Program-made: the position numbers and the translations under genes
In this document: positions 1-8,028 of the stretch, piece after piece
Layout of the letters: the number at the start of each line of letters is the position of its first letter
Position numbering within the stretch: the stretch's first letter is position 1
Notes under the pieces: generated by a model
The model's database searches: none
What the model was told of the DNA's origin: nothing
What the model saw: the letters and a program-made list of their open reading frames with translations, nothing else
NCBI RefSeq assembly: GCF_014863355.1
Contig: NZ_JACZEP010000002.1
Location: forward strand, 798,455-862,454
Direction: 5' to 3'
Source of the DNA: Aminobacter carboxidus
Lineage (GTDB): Bacteria > Pseudomonadota > Alphaproteobacteria > Rhizobiales > Rhizobiaceae
DNA length: 64,000 bases

Positions 1-2
1 TG

Positions 3-869
3 GAGGTTCCCGCCTTCATCGTGACGCTGGGCGGACTGCTGATCTGGCGCGGCGCGGCCTGGTGGGTCACCTCAGGCCAGACGATCGCGCCGCTGGATGC
101 GACTTTCCAGTTGATGGGCGGTGGTCCGCAGGGCGCCATCGGCGCGACATGGAGCTGGGTCGTCGGTCTCGTTGCATGCCTGGCCGTGGTGTTGCTGCTG
201 CTGCGTGGCCGCCAGCAACGCAAGCGCTTCAAGTTCCCGCTGCGGCCGCTGTGGGCCGAGACATTTCTCGGCACCGTTACCTGCGGTGTCATCCTCGGTG
301 CGGTCTGGATTGCCAATTCCTACCCCTGGCCGATCGGCATCGTGCGTCGCTACGCCGAGGCCAACGGCATCACCGTTCCCGAAGGCGGGCTGTTCATCGC
401 CCATGGCATCGCCATTCCCGTGCTGATCGCGGTGGCGGTGGGCATCGTCATGACCTTTGTCACCAACCGCACCCGCTTCGGCCGCTATGTCTTTGCCATC
501 GGCGGCAACCCCGAAGCCGCCAACCTCGCCGGCATCAATACGCGCTGGATCACCATGAAGGTGTTCATGATCATGGGCGTGCTGGCAGCGATCAGCGCCG
601 CTGTCTCCAGTGCTCGCCTGAATTCTGCCACCAATTCGCTCGGCACGCTGGACGAACTGCTGGTCATCGCTGCTGCCGTCATCGGCGGCACCTCGCTCGC
701 CGGCGGCGCCGGTACCGTTGCCGGTGCCATGCTGGGTGCTCTTCTGATGCAGTCATTGCAGTCGGGCATGGTGCTGCTCAACATCGACACGCCGTTGCAG
801 AACATCGTCGTTGGCCTGGTGCTGGTCGTGGCCGTCTGGCTCGACACGCTCTACCGCAAGCGCGTCTAA
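3..869 (+). CDS. Sugar ABC transporter permease, XylH-like (5' end cut by window)
   Basis: Inner-membrane permease of a ribose/xylose-type sugar importer. The reading frame is already open at the left edge, so the N-terminus is missing. The visible 288 residues hold several hydrophobic segments and the family signature near the C-terminus: a GRYVFAIGGNPEAA block, then AGINT and an AAAVIGGTSLAGG loop typical of RbsC/XylH permeases. A hydrophobic segment followed by a basic RGRQQRKR stretch in the middle resembles XylH, which is longer than RbsC. It lies 21 bp upstream of an ATPase gene on the same strand, so the two are probably co-transcribed. The binding protein presumably lies left of the window. 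Substrate specificity cannot be read from the sequence. Confidence 0.9.
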   Translation, partial: EVPAFIVTLGGLLIWRGAAWWVTSGQTIAPLDATFQLMGGGPQGAIGATWSWVVGLVACLAVVLLLLRGRQQRKRFKFPLRPLWAETFLGTVTCGVILGAVWIANSYPWPIGIVRRYAEANGITVPEGGLFIAHGIAIPVLIAVAVGIVMTFVTNRTRFGRYVFAIGGNPEAANLAGINTRWITMKVFMIMGVLAAISAAVSSARLNSATNSLGTLDELLVIAAAVIGGTSLAGGAGTVAGAMLGALLMQSLQSGMVLLNIDTPLQNIVVGLVLVVAVWLDTLYRKRV

Positions 870-890
870 CGAAAACCGGGAGCCAAGATC

Positions 891-1679
891 ATGGAACAGA
901 CCCGTATCCCGCTCGTCGACCTCAAGAACATCTCCATCGCCTTCGGCGGCATCCGCGCCGTCGACGACGCCTCGGTCGATCTCTATCCGGGCGAAGTCGT
1001 CGCCCTGCTCGGCCACAATGGCGCCGGCAAGTCGACGCTGATCAAGATCCTGTCGGGCGCCTACAAGCGCGACAGCGGTGCGATCTTCGTCCGCGGCGAG
1101 GAGGCATCGATCTCCAATCCGCGCGACGCCAAGAAATACGGCATCGAGACGATCTACCAGACGCTGGCGCTGGCCGACAATGTCGACGCCGCCGCCAACC
1201 TCTTCCTCGGCCGCGAGATCATGACCGCCTATGGCACGCTCGACGACGTCGCCATGGAGGCCGAGGCGCGCAAGGTGATGGGCCGGCTCAACCCGCGCTT
1301 CCAGCGCTTCAAGGAACCGGTCAGCAAGCTGTCGGGTGGCCAGAGGCAGTCGGTGGCGATCGCGCGCGCCATCCTGTTCAATGCCCGCATCCTGATCATG
1401 GACGAGCCGACGGCAGCCCTTGGGCCGCAGGAGACGGCGCAGGTCGGCGAACTGGTCAAGCAGCTCAAGGCCGATGGCATCGGCATCTTCCTGATCAGCC
1501 ACGACATCCACGACGTGTTCGATCTCGCCGACCGCGTCTGCGTGATGAAGAACGGCCAGGTCGTCGGTACGGCGCGCACCCAGGATGTGACCAAGGACGA
1601 GGTGCTCGGCATGATCATCCTCGGAAAATGCCCGCCCGGCGCCATTCCGGGACCGGGAGCGATGCAGATCGCCGCCTGA
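891..1679 (+). CDS. Sugar ABC transporter ATP-binding protein, short XylG/FrcA-like
   Basis: Cytoplasmic ATPase that energises the adjacent XylH-like permease. It has a Walker A (GHNGAGKST, about residues 42-50), an LSGGQRQ signature, a Walker B ending in DEPTAALGP and a switch histidine in LISHDIHD. At 262 residues it carries one nucleotide-binding domain, whereas classical XylG/RbsA have two in about 500 residues. It therefore matches the short FrcA-like class that works as a homodimer. The start is the ATG 21 bp after the permease stop with a GGGAG ribosome-binding site. The gene ends the sugar operon: a palindromic repeat and then a kinase gene follow. Confidence 0.92.
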   Translation: MEQTRIPLVDLKNISIAFGGIRAVDDASVDLYPGEVVALLGHNGAGKSTLIKILSGAYKRDSGAIFVRGEEASISNPRDAKKYGIETIYQTLALADNVDAAANLFLGREIMTAYGTLDDVAMEAEARKVMGRLNPRFQRFKEPVSKLSGGQRQSVAIARAILFNARILIMDEPTAALGPQETAQVGELVKQLKADGIGIFLISHDIHDVFDLADRVCVMKNGQVVGTARTQDVTKDEVLGMIILGKCPPGAIPGPGAMQIAA

Positions 1680-1720
1680 GCGACTATCTGGCTTTGCCGG
1701 CTACCAATCTGGCTCAAAAC

Positions 1721-1763
1721 ATGGTCGCGAAAAGCAGTTCCCACTTTTCGCGATCATGCTTTA
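1721..1763. repeat. Rhizobial-type palindromic intergenic repeat
   Basis: A near-perfect inverted repeat with arms TCGCGAAAAG (1725-1734) and CTTTTCGCGA (1744-1753), flanked by CATG-like ends. On the minus strand it reads GATCGCGAAAAGTGGGAAC, close to a repeat I recognise from many rhizobial intergenic regions. It sits between the sugar operon and the next gene and may act as a transcript-end hairpin. Confidence 0.6.
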
Positions 1764-1794
1764 ATGAGTGGAGCGTGACACGAGCCGGCCAGAA

Positions 1795-3399
1795 TTGAAA
1801 AAATACTTTCCCACTTTGATATTTATTGCCGTCGCGCTGGTCAGCCTGACGATGGCGGCGCTCGTTTATTTTGCGACGGTCGAGGCGGCGAGGATCAAGT
1901 TCCAGTCGGTGGCCGACGATGCGCTTAACCGCATCGAGGGCAGGATGGAGTTCGACCTTGCCTTGCTGCATGCGACGCAGGCGATGTTTGCGGCGCAGAA
2001 GGGCAATCTTTCGCGCGACCAGTTTCGCAGCTACTTCGCTTCGCTCGATGCCGAGCGGAGTTTCCCGAGCCTGCGCGGCATCGGTTTTGTCAGGCTCATC
2101 GACAGCGGACAAAGCGATGCGATCACAGCCGAGCTGAAACAAGGCTACGGCATCGACCGACCGCTTTTCCCTGATACAAACCTGTCGTGGCGGACGCCGA
2201 TCGTGCTGTTCGAGCCGATGAGCAAGGCCAGCCTTGACGCCATGGGCTTCGACATGGCGACCGACCCGCTGCGCCGCAGCGCGATCGAAGCGGCGTTGGC
2301 GGCAAAGGGTGAACCCAGGGCTACCAGTCGGGTGCTGCTTGGCCAGGGCGACAACGGCCCGCGCCAGCCAGGGATATTGGTGTTTTCGCGCGTCGACCGG
2401 CCGGATGGCGAGGGGACGGCGCCTGCCGGTTTCCTCTATGTCGCCTTCCGCACCTCCGAGCTGTTTCAGGCCGCACTTGGCAAGGCGCCGCTGCTGCCGG
2501 TCGCTGTCGAAGTGTTCGACGGCACGATGGGCGACGACACCTTGCTGTTCCGCTCGGAGGCGCCGCCAGATCCCGGCTATGGCGACGACTTTTCGGTGAC
2601 GCGCGAGGCCGATGTCGCCGGCCGCAAGTGGACGATCAATTTCAGGCCGAGTACCGCCTTCATGCCGCCATCGCCGCGCACGGCACCTTTGATGCTCGGG
2701 CTGTTCGGCCTGGTGCTGGCCGGCTCGATCGCGCTGGTGGCCCGCTACCAGCAGCGCGCCTACGAGGCTGCGGCCCTGCTTCACGAAACGACGGAGAAGA
2801 GCCTCCTGGAGAAGGACCTGATGCTTCAGGAAATGAAGCATCGCATCAAGAACTCGATCGCTCGTGTCCTGGCGATGGCGCGCCAGACGGCGGCACACTC
2901 CGAAAACATCGACGAGTTCTCGGCGTCGTTCTCGGCCCGGCTTCAGGCGATGGCTGCTTCCCAGGACATGCTGACGCGTTCACGCTGGCAAAAGGCCGAT
3001 CTTGGCGAGTTGTTGCGCATCGAGCTCGGCCAGGTGTTCGGCAAGGAATTGCCGGTGGACATGATGTCCGGTCCCAAGGTCGAACTGGACGAGACGACGA
3101 CACAGGCGCTCGGGCTGACTTTCCATGAACTGGCGACCAACGCATTGAAATATGGCGATGGTGACAACTCGGTCGGTGGACTGAAGGTCGACTGGCGCCT
3201 GAACGGCCAGGGCAAGGGGCGGCGTCTGTTGTTCAACTGGGTCGAACGCAACGCCAACGGTGTGTCGGCACCTGAAAAGACCGGCTTCGGCACCAAGCTG
3301 ATCGACATGAACATCACCCGCGAACTCGATGGCCAGATCGTGCGGCGTTACACCGAAGACGGGTTGAGGGTGGAGATCGATATACCGTATCGCCGCTGA
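1795..3399 (+). CDS. CHASE-domain membrane histidine kinase (HWE/HisKA_2 type)
   Basis: Membrane sensor kinase of 534 residues. It opens with a transmembrane helix (about residues 4-30), then a periplasmic CHASE-like sensor beginning DALNRIEGRMEFDL, a second helix (LMLGLFGLVLAGSIALVA) and a cytoplasmic kinase. The phospho-acceptor is the His of MKHRIKNS (about residue 349), typical of HWE/HisKA_2 kinases. The ATPase part has an N-box (HELATNALKYG) and a GFGTKLI glycine box. The start is uncertain: TTG at 1795 or GTG at 1768, neither with a strong ribosome-binding site. Kinases of this class commonly feed PhyR, which is encoded about 3 kb downstream, so I infer a general-stress input role. The ligand is unknown. 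Confidence 0.85.
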   Translation: MKKYFPTLIFIAVALVSLTMAALVYFATVEAARIKFQSVADDALNRIEGRMEFDLALLHATQAMFAAQKGNLSRDQFRSYFASLDAERSFPSLRGIGFVRLIDSGQSDAITAELKQGYGIDRPLFPDTNLSWRTPIVLFEPMSKASLDAMGFDMATDPLRRSAIEAALAAKGEPRATSRVLLGQGDNGPRQPGILVFSRVDRPDGEGTAPAGFLYVAFRTSELFQAALGKAPLLPVAVEVFDGTMGDDTLLFRSEAPPDPGYGDDFSVTREADVAGRKWTINFRPSTAFMPPSPRTAPLMLGLFGLVLAGSIALVARYQQRAYEAAALLHETTEKSLLEKDLMLQEMKHRIKNSIARVLAMARQTAAHSENIDEFSASFSARLQAMAASQDMLTRSRWQKADLGELLRIELGQVFGKELPVDMMSGPKVELDETTTQALGLTFHELATNALKYGDGDNSVGGLKVDWRLNGQGKGRRLLFNWVERNANGVSAPEKTGFGTKLIDMNITRELDGQIVRRYTEDGLRVEIDIPYRR

Positions 3400-3437
3400 C
3401 GTGCCTCGACGTCTGCCAAGAAGCCGGTTCGACAAGA

Positions 3438-3473
3438 AAAACCCGGCGACGGCCAGAGCCATCGCCGGGTTTG
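3438..3473 (-). terminator. Rho-independent terminator
   Basis: Stem AACCCGGCGA (3440-3449) pairs with TCGCCGGGTT (3462-3471). Read on the minus strand it is followed by a TTTTTCTT run, so it terminates the minus-strand lipoprotein gene ending at 3489. It may also slow plus-strand transcription from the kinase. Confidence 0.75.
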
Positions 3474-3488
3474 GTCTGCAAAGCCGTG

Positions 3489-3734
3489 TTAGCGGCAGCG
3501 CGCGGTGTAGATCTGGCCGCGGCTGTTGCGATATTCGCAGTAGCCATTGCGCAGATTGCGCACCAGCAGGCCCGACGCAGCACCTACGGCACCGCCGATC
3601 AGAGCCCCGCGGCCGCCGCCGATCAGCGCGCCCGCCACAGCACCAACGCCCGTGCCGGTGGCTACGTCGCGCTCGGTCGTCGTGCAGCCTGAGATTGCAA
3701 CGACGGCTGCAACGACAAGGATAAGCTTCTTCAT
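3489..3734 (-). CDS. Small Gly-zipper (YMGG-like) outer-membrane lipoprotein
   Basis: An 81-residue exported lipoprotein. The signal peptide MKKLILVVAAVVA ends in a lipobox ISGC, so Cys17 is the likely lipidated residue. The mature part contains glycine-zipper repeats (GTGVGAVAGALIGGGRGAL, then IGGAVGAASG), as in YMGG/17-kDa antigen proteins that insert in the outer membrane. It ends with two cysteines (GYCEYRN and the terminal ARCR) that could form a disulfide. The gene is monocistronic with its own terminator. No GGAAC-type stress promoter is visible upstream, unlike several neighbours. Function beyond envelope structure is unknown. Confidence 0.85.
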   Translation of the reverse strand: MKKLILVVAAVVAISGCTTTERDVATGTGVGAVAGALIGGGRGALIGGAVGAASGLLVRNLRNGYCEYRNSRGQIYTARCR

Positions 3735-3782
3735 GTGGTCAGTCCTCTCACTTTAACATCGCCCTTGGGAATACTTAGCGTA

Positions 3783-3850
3783 TCGGTCTGAAAATCGGAA
3801 TCGTTTTTCCGCTCGCCGCATCAATTCAACGGCTTAGCGTATCCGCATGA
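3783..3850. repeat. Degenerate rhizobial intergenic repeat
   Basis: GCGTATCGGTCTGAAAATCG followed by an inverted-looking ATCGTTTTTCCG and a second GCGTATCCGC. A related block, GCGTATCGGCCGAAAGTCGG then ATCGATTTTCGG, occurs at 10393-10427. Both lie between genes. I see no coding potential. Confidence 0.4.
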
Positions 3851-3921
3851 TGTCGGCTCCCTGGTCTGAGGGGGGTGGGCGGATACGCTGCTGCATTCAT
3901 GGGCCGCATTCATGGACCGCA

Positions 3922-4239
3922 TCAATGGAGATAAGCCGGCTTGCCGGTGGCGGTATCCGCCACGACGACGCTGGATACGGTTAGAGACGCCTCGAGCGTG
4001 CCATTGGGCAGGACGTTCCAGGTCAGCTGGTCGTAATCGTCCTCAAGTGCCGGATCGACCTCCAGGCACCTGGCAAAAGTGCGGTTGCTGCTCGACCTGA
4101 ACGCGCCGAGAACCTTCGGCAGTTCAGCCTGGCACGCGTCATACGCCTCATACAGGGGCGCAGGCGCCGGAATCTCGCGGCAACCCGACAAGTCCTGGGA
4201 GCAGGAAACGACCAACAGAAATGCTGCGATGTGTTCCAT
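3922..4239 (-). CDS. Hypothetical exported protein, candidate stress-regulon member
   Basis: A 105-residue protein I do not recognise. It begins with a hydrophobic signal-like segment (MEHIAAFLLVVSCS) and has five cysteines, at about positions 13, 20, 36, 58 and in the signal region, so a periplasmic disulfide-bonded fold is possible. The rest is mixed and acidic (EVDPALEDDYDQL). Upstream on the minus strand, GGAAC-N17-CGTT at 4286-4261 matches the EcfG promoter consensus. Its -10 lies only about 22 bp from the ATG, which leaves a short leader with a GAGG ribosome-binding site. That supports both the gene and membership of the general stress regulon. Confidence 0.6.
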   Translation of the reverse strand: MEHIAAFLLVVSCSQDLSGCREIPAPAPLYEAYDACQAELPKVLGAFRSSSNRTFARCLEVDPALEDDYDQLTWNVLPNGTLEASLTVSSVVVADTATGKPAYLH

Positions 4240-4260
4240 GGCAAACCACCTCGGCCAAGA

Positions 4261-4286
4261 AACGGCGGGTGGAGGCTAAAAGTTCC
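4261..4286 (-). promoter_or_regulatory. EcfG-type promoter (GGAAC-N17-CGTT)
   Basis: Minus-strand GGAAC at 4286-4282 and CGTT at 4264-4261 with a 17-bp spacer. This is an exact match to the alphaproteobacterial general stress sigma consensus. It is placed to drive the exported protein gene starting at 4239. Confidence 0.65.
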
Positions 4287-4338
4287 ATGCAGCGGCCGAG
4301 CTGAACCGTTTGAATTTCAAGGCAGGCGGTCGCGGCAG

Positions 4339-5346
4339 CTAGTCCTGGTCCAACTCGAAGTTCGCCTGGGGCATGACGAGACGGTATTGCAGACTGTCGA
4401 CGCCGATTTCGAGCTCGGCATTGCCGTTCAGAGCGGCCGGTACGACGCGCTCGAGCGCCACCGAGCCGAAGCGTTTCTTGCGCGTCGAGGCATCCGCGAT
4501 CGGGCCGATCGCTTCCGACCAGTGCAGGCTCATCTGCTCTTCGCCGTCGGGACCGGAGATCTTGCTCGCCGTTACCTCGACGTGACCGTCGGCACGGGAA
4601 AGCGCGCCATAACTCACCGAATTGACCGCCAGCTCGTGCACGGCAAGGCCGATATGCAGGGCGGCATTGGGGGTGAGATATGGATCGTCGCCCAGAATGT
4701 GCACCGCGTGCTCGGTGTCGTTGCTGTAGCGCTTGACCTGGCCGACGACCAGTTCGCGGAAGCCGGCGCCGCGCCAGTTGGACGAGGTGACAAGGTCCTG
4801 CGACGAGGCCAGCGACTGGAGGCGGCCGCGAAAGCGATCGAGGAAGACGTCGATGGAGCCTGAGTAGTGGCCGGTCTGGCTGGCGATGCTCTGGATGATC
4901 GCCAAAAGGTTCTTGGAGCGGTGGCTGACTTCGCGCAACAGCGCCTTCAGGGTCTGCTCACGCCGCTTCTGTTCGGTGGTTTCGATGACGGTGACGACAA
5001 CACCCTGGATCTGGCCGCTTGGCGACCGGTCGGCGTCGATGCAGACGTCGAACCAGCGCATGCCGGCAGCGTTGTCGGCGATGCTGACCTCAAGCGCATC
5101 CGAATTGCCGGTCGCAAGGGTGTTTTTCTTGGCGGCGACGAGCCGGTCGGCCTGCTGTTCGGGCAGGAAGTCGCCTTCGCCGGTCTGCTCTTCGAGCGCG
5201 TCCGCCCAGGGCGGCTGCAGATTGTGCGACCAGACCGTGTGGAGCCTATGATCCTGGTAGAGCACGGCAATGCCCGCATTGCGGGAGGCATGGAGCAGGG
5301 CGGCGTCGACCCTTTTACTCTGTCCCGCTGTGGAGGGATTGGCCAT
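4339..5346 (-). CDS. PAS-containing HWE histidine kinase (soluble)
   Basis: A 335-residue kinase with no membrane segment. A PAS-like sensor covers about residues 15-125 and ends in a TVIETTEQKRRE linker typical of PAS/PAC domains. The phospho-acceptor is His142 in EVSHRSKN. The kinase core has an HELAVNSVSYGALS N-box and a FGSVALERVV glycine-box equivalent, as in HWE kinases. The start chosen is ATG 5346; the frame stays open upstream to 5406 without an obvious ribosome-binding site. It lies just upstream of DUF1328 and phyR on the same strand, so it is a good candidate kinase or phosphatase for PhyR. That pairing is inferred from class and position. Confidence 0.88.
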   Translation of the reverse strand: MANPSTAGQSKRVDAALLHASRNAGIAVLYQDHRLHTVWSHNLQPPWADALEEQTGEGDFLPEQQADRLVAAKKNTLATGNSDALEVSIADNAAGMRWFDVCIDADRSPSGQIQGVVVTVIETTEQKRREQTLKALLREVSHRSKNLLAIIQSIASQTGHYSGSIDVFLDRFRGRLQSLASSQDLVTSSNWRGAGFRELVVGQVKRYSNDTEHAVHILGDDPYLTPNAALHIGLAVHELAVNSVSYGALSRADGHVEVTASKISGPDGEEQMSLHWSEAIGPIADASTRKKRFGSVALERVVPAALNGNAELEIGVDSLQYRLVMPQANFELDQD

Positions 5347-5517
5347 GCGACGAGCGCCTTTGCTCTGCTCATTGCGGTTCGGCCGAATGATCTCGGCAAG
5401 AACCAAATGGGACCGCCGGGCAACGCTTCAAGAATGAGGCGCTACCCGGCGGCGCTGGATTCCGACTGAGGGGGCCGGCTTCCAGTCTCGGGTTGGTTCT
5501 TCATATTGCCGGCGTCA

Positions 5518-5682
5518 TCAAGCGCGCCTGAACAGGCCCGCGATCAGCGAAATGACCAGGAACGCCAGGAAGATGAAGAACAAGATTTGCGCGATACCGG
5601 CTGATGTTCCGGCGATGCCGCCGAAGCCGAGGGCGCCGGCAATAATCGCAACGACAAGGAATACGAGCGCCCAATAAAGCAT
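5518..5682 (-). CDS. DUF1328 (YtjA-like) small membrane protein
   Basis: A 54-residue protein starting [16 protein letters not shown] and ending GLFRRA, made of two hydrophobic helices separated by a glycine-rich turn ([14 protein letters not shown]). This is the typical length and sequence of the DUF1328/YtjA inner-membrane family, which is often stress-induced. The start is ATG 5682 with a GGAG ribosome-binding site. An exact GGAAC-N16-CGTT promoter lies 30 bp upstream on the same strand. The molecular function of the family is not established. Confidence 0.88.
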   Translation of the reverse strand: MLYWALVFLVVAIIAGALGFGGIAGTSAGIAQILFFIFLAFLVISLIAGLFRRA

Positions 5683-5711
5683 GATCTATCTCCTTCAAAT
5701 GACGCATGAAA

Positions 5712-5736
5712 AACGTGCCGCCCCAAGGTTGGTTCC
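5712..5736 (-). promoter_or_regulatory. EcfG-type promoter (GGAAC-N16-CGTT)
   Basis: Minus-strand GGAAC at 5736-5732 and CGTT at 5715-5712 with a 16-bp spacer, an exact consensus match. It is positioned to transcribe the DUF1328 gene starting at 5682. Confidence 0.75.
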
Positions 5737-5758
5737 CTGAGGCGGTGCATAAAAAGCC

Positions 5759-6553
5759 CTATGCCGCAGCCTTTGCCTGTCTGTCAAAGAACAAAGCCTG
5801 ACTGATCAGCGCCTTGACCATATCGGGGTTGAACGGCTTGGTGACGAGGAAGGCCGGCTCCGGCCGCTCGCCGGTCAAGAGGCGCTCGGGGAAGGCGGTG
5901 ATGAAGATCACCGGCAGCGGTGCGGAAGACAGCATCTCGTTGACGGCATCGATGCCGGAGCTGCCGTCGGCGAGCTGGATGTCGGCCAGGATCATCTTGG
6001 GACGCGTCCGCTTGAACAGCGATATCGCCTCCGCGCGGGTGCGGGCGGTGCCGACGACGCGATGGCCCAGGCTCTCCACCATCTCTTCGATGTCCATGGC
6101 GATCAGCGGTTCGTCCTCGATGATCAGGATGTCGGTCGCCACCTGACGCGAGATTTCGCCGCTCGCTTCCTGCAGCAGCCTTGTGAACTCGTCCGGATCG
6201 GTGTCGAGGACCTCGGCGGCCTCGGCTTCGTTGAAGCCTTCGACGGCAACCAGCAGGAATGCCTGGCGCGGACGCGGCGACAGCGCAGAAAGATTGGCTG
6301 CGGCGCGCTTTTCCCAGCCAAGCGTTGGCGAGTCCTGCGGCACGCGAATGGAAACGGATGTGAAAAGACGGGCAAATATCTTGTAGAGCGCAATGCGGTC
6401 GTTGGAAGCGGACGGGAACACATCGATGTCGTCGATCAGTGCTTCAAGCATCGCAGCCACCAGCGCATCGCCGCTCTCCTGGGAGCCCGCCACCGCGCGT
6501 GAGAAACGGCGGAGATAGGGCAGGTGCGGGGCGATTCTCGTGGATAGTGTCAT
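5759..6553 (-). CDS. phyR: PhyR general stress response regulator (anti-anti-sigma)
   Basis: Response regulator of 264 residues with PhyR architecture. An N-terminal EcfG-like sigma domain (about 1-130) lacks a usable DNA-binding helix, and a C-terminal receiver covers about 140-255. The receiver has acidic pocket Glu146/Asp147, acceptor Asp191 (in ILADIQLADG) and Lys239 in VTKPF. Known role of the family: phosphorylated PhyR binds NepR through its sigma-like domain and frees EcfG. The start is ATG 6553 with a GGGAG ribosome-binding site; an upstream in-frame extension is not needed. It is divergent from nepR-ecfG, and an exact EcfG-type promoter lies upstream, implying positive autoregulation. 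Confidence 0.95.
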   Translation of the reverse strand: MTLSTRIAPHLPYLRRFSRAVAGSQESGDALVAAMLEALIDDIDVFPSASNDRIALYKIFARLFTSVSIRVPQDSPTLGWEKRAAANLSALSPRPRQAFLLVAVEGFNEAEAAEVLDTDPDEFTRLLQEASGEISRQVATDILIIEDEPLIAMDIEEMVESLGHRVVGTARTRAEAISLFKRTRPKMILADIQLADGSSGIDAVNEMLSSAPLPVIFITAFPERLLTGERPEPAFLVTKPFNPDMVKALISQALFFDRQAKAAA

Positions 6554-6605
6554 GATTGACGTCTCCCTCATTCGACGTTGCTGAAACTGTTGTGAAGCGA
6601 CACAC

Positions 6606-6630
6606 AACGCGTGGTCTGTGCAAAAGTTCC
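6606..6630 (-). promoter_or_regulatory. EcfG-type promoter of phyR
   Basis: Minus-strand GGAAC at 6630-6626 and CGTT at 6609-6606 with a 16-bp spacer. The -10 lies about 53 bp before the phyR ATG. Its position suggests that EcfG activates its own activator. Confidence 0.8.
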
Positions 6631-6638
6631 TCTTTTGT

Positions 6639-6663
6639 GGAACCTATCCGCATTTGGGGAGTT
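6639..6663 (+). promoter_or_regulatory. Near-consensus EcfG-type promoter of nepR-ecfG
   Basis: Plus-strand GGAAC at 6639-6643, then 16 bp, then AGTT at 6660-6663, one mismatch from CGTT. It is back to back with the phyR promoter, only 8 bp away, so both arms of the cassette may fire together. Confidence 0.6.
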
Positions 6664-6749
6664 GGGTGCAAAATTTGAAAAACCGACAAGGTAGTTGCGC
6701 GCCATGTGGAGCGGGACGTCCGCGGGGCAAAAAGGGCGAAGACAAGCAT

Positions 6750-6947
6750 ATGACCAAGCAGACCAGTGGCGCAGCCAGCGCCGGGCCGAACCGTCGACGC
6801 GATGGTGAGCCTCTTGGGGCAAACTCCGAAATAGGCCGCAAGCTCAAGCAATATTACGATGAACTGGTGTCCGACGAGGTGCCGGATCGATTTGCCCAGC
6901 TGCTCAGCCAGCTGGAACAGGCCGAACCTGAGCAGCAGAAGGACTGA
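6750..6947 (+). CDS. nepR: NepR anti-sigma factor
   Basis: A 65-residue protein that in this family binds EcfG and keeps it inactive until phosphorylated PhyR competes for it. The conserved NepR core is visible: EIGRKLKQYYDELVSDEVPD followed by a FAQLLSQLE helix. The N-terminal 25 residues are polar and probably disordered. The start is ATG 6750; a longer frame reaches 6618 but crosses the promoter region. The gene ends 6 bp before ecfG, so the two are co-transcribed and probably translationally linked, as is usual for this pair. Confidence 0.92.
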   Translation: MTKQTSGAASAGPNRRRDGEPLGANSEIGRKLKQYYDELVSDEVPDRFAQLLSQLEQAEPEQQKD

Positions 6948-6953
6948 CCGGGC

Positions 6954-7502
6954 ATGGCAGCTTCCCTCGGTTTCAAGGGCGACTTGCTCGCCACCATCCC
7001 TGGCCTGCGCGCTTTCGCCATGTCGCTGTCGCAGAACGCCGACAGGGCCGACGATCTGGTCCAGGAAACGCTTGTCAAAGCGTGGGACAAGCAGTCGAGC
7101 TTTCAGCCTGGCACCAACCTCAAGGCCTGGCTGTTCACCATCCTGCGCAACGAGTTTTATTCGCAGATGCGCAAGCGCGGACGCGAAGTGCAGGACAGCG
7201 AGGGCCTTTTGACAGCCCGACTGGCCGTGCATCCGAGCCAGCATGGGCGACTCGATCTCGACGACTTCCGCAAGGCGCTTGAGCAGTTGCCGGAGGACCA
7301 GCGCGAGGCGATCATCCTGATCGGCGCGTCGGGCTTTTCTTATGAAGAGGCTGCGGAAATCTGCGGCTGTGCGGTCGGCACCATCAAGAGCCGCGTCAGC
7401 CGCGCCCGCAACAAGCTGCAGGAGATACTCGACATCTCGGGCGAGGCCGACTACGGCCCCGACGCGATCGCGGCCCAGGTGATGGGGTCAACTGTCGGCT
7501 GA
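6954..7502 (+). CDS. ecfG: EcfG general stress sigma factor
   Basis: ECF sigma factor of 182 residues. Region 2 (about residues 15-80) contains DRADDLVQETLVKAW and TNLKAWLFTILRN. Region 4 (about 110-165) contains LPEDQREAIILIGASGFSYE and a helix-turn-helix ending GTIKSRVSRARNKL. It belongs to the EcfG (ECF15) group by context with nepR and phyR. It recognises GGAAC/CGTT promoters, of which several are present around it. The last 15 bp overlap the end of the convergent receiver gene at 7488. A short acidic tail follows region 4. Confidence 0.94.
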   Translation: MAASLGFKGDLLATIPGLRAFAMSLSQNADRADDLVQETLVKAWDKQSSFQPGTNLKAWLFTILRNEFYSQMRKRGREVQDSEGLLTARLAVHPSQHGRLDLDDFRKALEQLPEDQREAIILIGASGFSYEEAAEICGCAVGTIKSRVSRARNKLQEILDISGEADYGPDAIAAQVMGSTVG

Positions 7503-7883
7503 ACGTGCCGCCTTGCGGATGCTTTCGGCGACGGCCTCGATGAGGTCGGCGCCGGCATAGGGCTTGGAGACCAGGGCAACGCCGGGGAAGTCGGCGAAGA
7601 CCTCGTCAAGCTTGTCATAGCCCGAAGCGAAAACGAAAGGGACGCCAGCTACCTTGAGCGAGCGTGCGAAGTCGAAGGTCGGCTCGCCGCCGAGCATCAC
7701 GTCGATGATGGCGGCATCATAGGGCTTGGCGAGTTCGCGCGCTTCGCGAAGATTGCCGGCGATGGCAACCTCTCCGGCACCGTGGTCCCGGCAAAGCTGC
7801 TCGACATCGAGCGCAATCAGCGCCTCGTCTTCGAGCACAAGTATACGCAGTCCTGATAGCGGGCTCGACACGTCGCGGGGCAC
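7488..7883 (-). CDS. Single-domain response regulator, SdrG-like
   Basis: A 131-residue stand-alone receiver with acidic pocket Glu18/Asp19, acceptor Asp61 (in AAIIDVMLGG) and Lys108 in VSKPY. The segment PFVFASGYDKL resembles the PFxFATGY motif of the 'FAT GUY' receivers. In Sphingomonas and relatives these tune the general stress phosphorelay with HWE kinases. It converges on ecfG and overlaps its last 15 bp. No GGAAC-type promoter was seen upstream. A role as phosphate shuttle or sink between the HWE kinases and PhyR is inferred from family and location. Confidence 0.88.
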   Translation of the reverse strand: MPRDVSSPLSGLRILVLEDEALIALDVEQLCRDHGAGEVAIAGNLREARELAKPYDAAIIDVMLGGEPTFDFARSLKVAGVPFVFASGYDKLDEVFADFPGVALVSKPYAGADLIEAVAESIRKAARSADS

Positions 7884-7980
7884 TCCATGAAATCGGGCCG
7901 AACATGACGGCAGTCGCGCCCGCTGTCATTTAAAAAAGACATGGGCTGGACGCGTCAACAAGAGATGGCTGGACGCGGCC

Positions 7981-8005
7981 GGAACCTTTGTCAAGTCGGG
8001 GCGTT
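7981..8005 (+). promoter_or_regulatory. EcfG-type promoter (GGAAC-N16-CGTT)
   Basis: GGAAC at 7981-7985 and CGTT at 8002-8005 with a 16-bp spacer. It lies 24 bp before the ATG of the Crp/Fnr regulator gene. Confidence 0.75.
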
Positions 8006-8028
8006 GGCGAGCACAATCAGGAGGTTGC

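Noticed and set aside
62..1798. Long plus-strand frame of 578 codons spanning the sugar transporter genes
   Set aside because: It is out of frame with two clear ABC genes, is Arg/His-rich without domains, and has no own ribosome-binding site.
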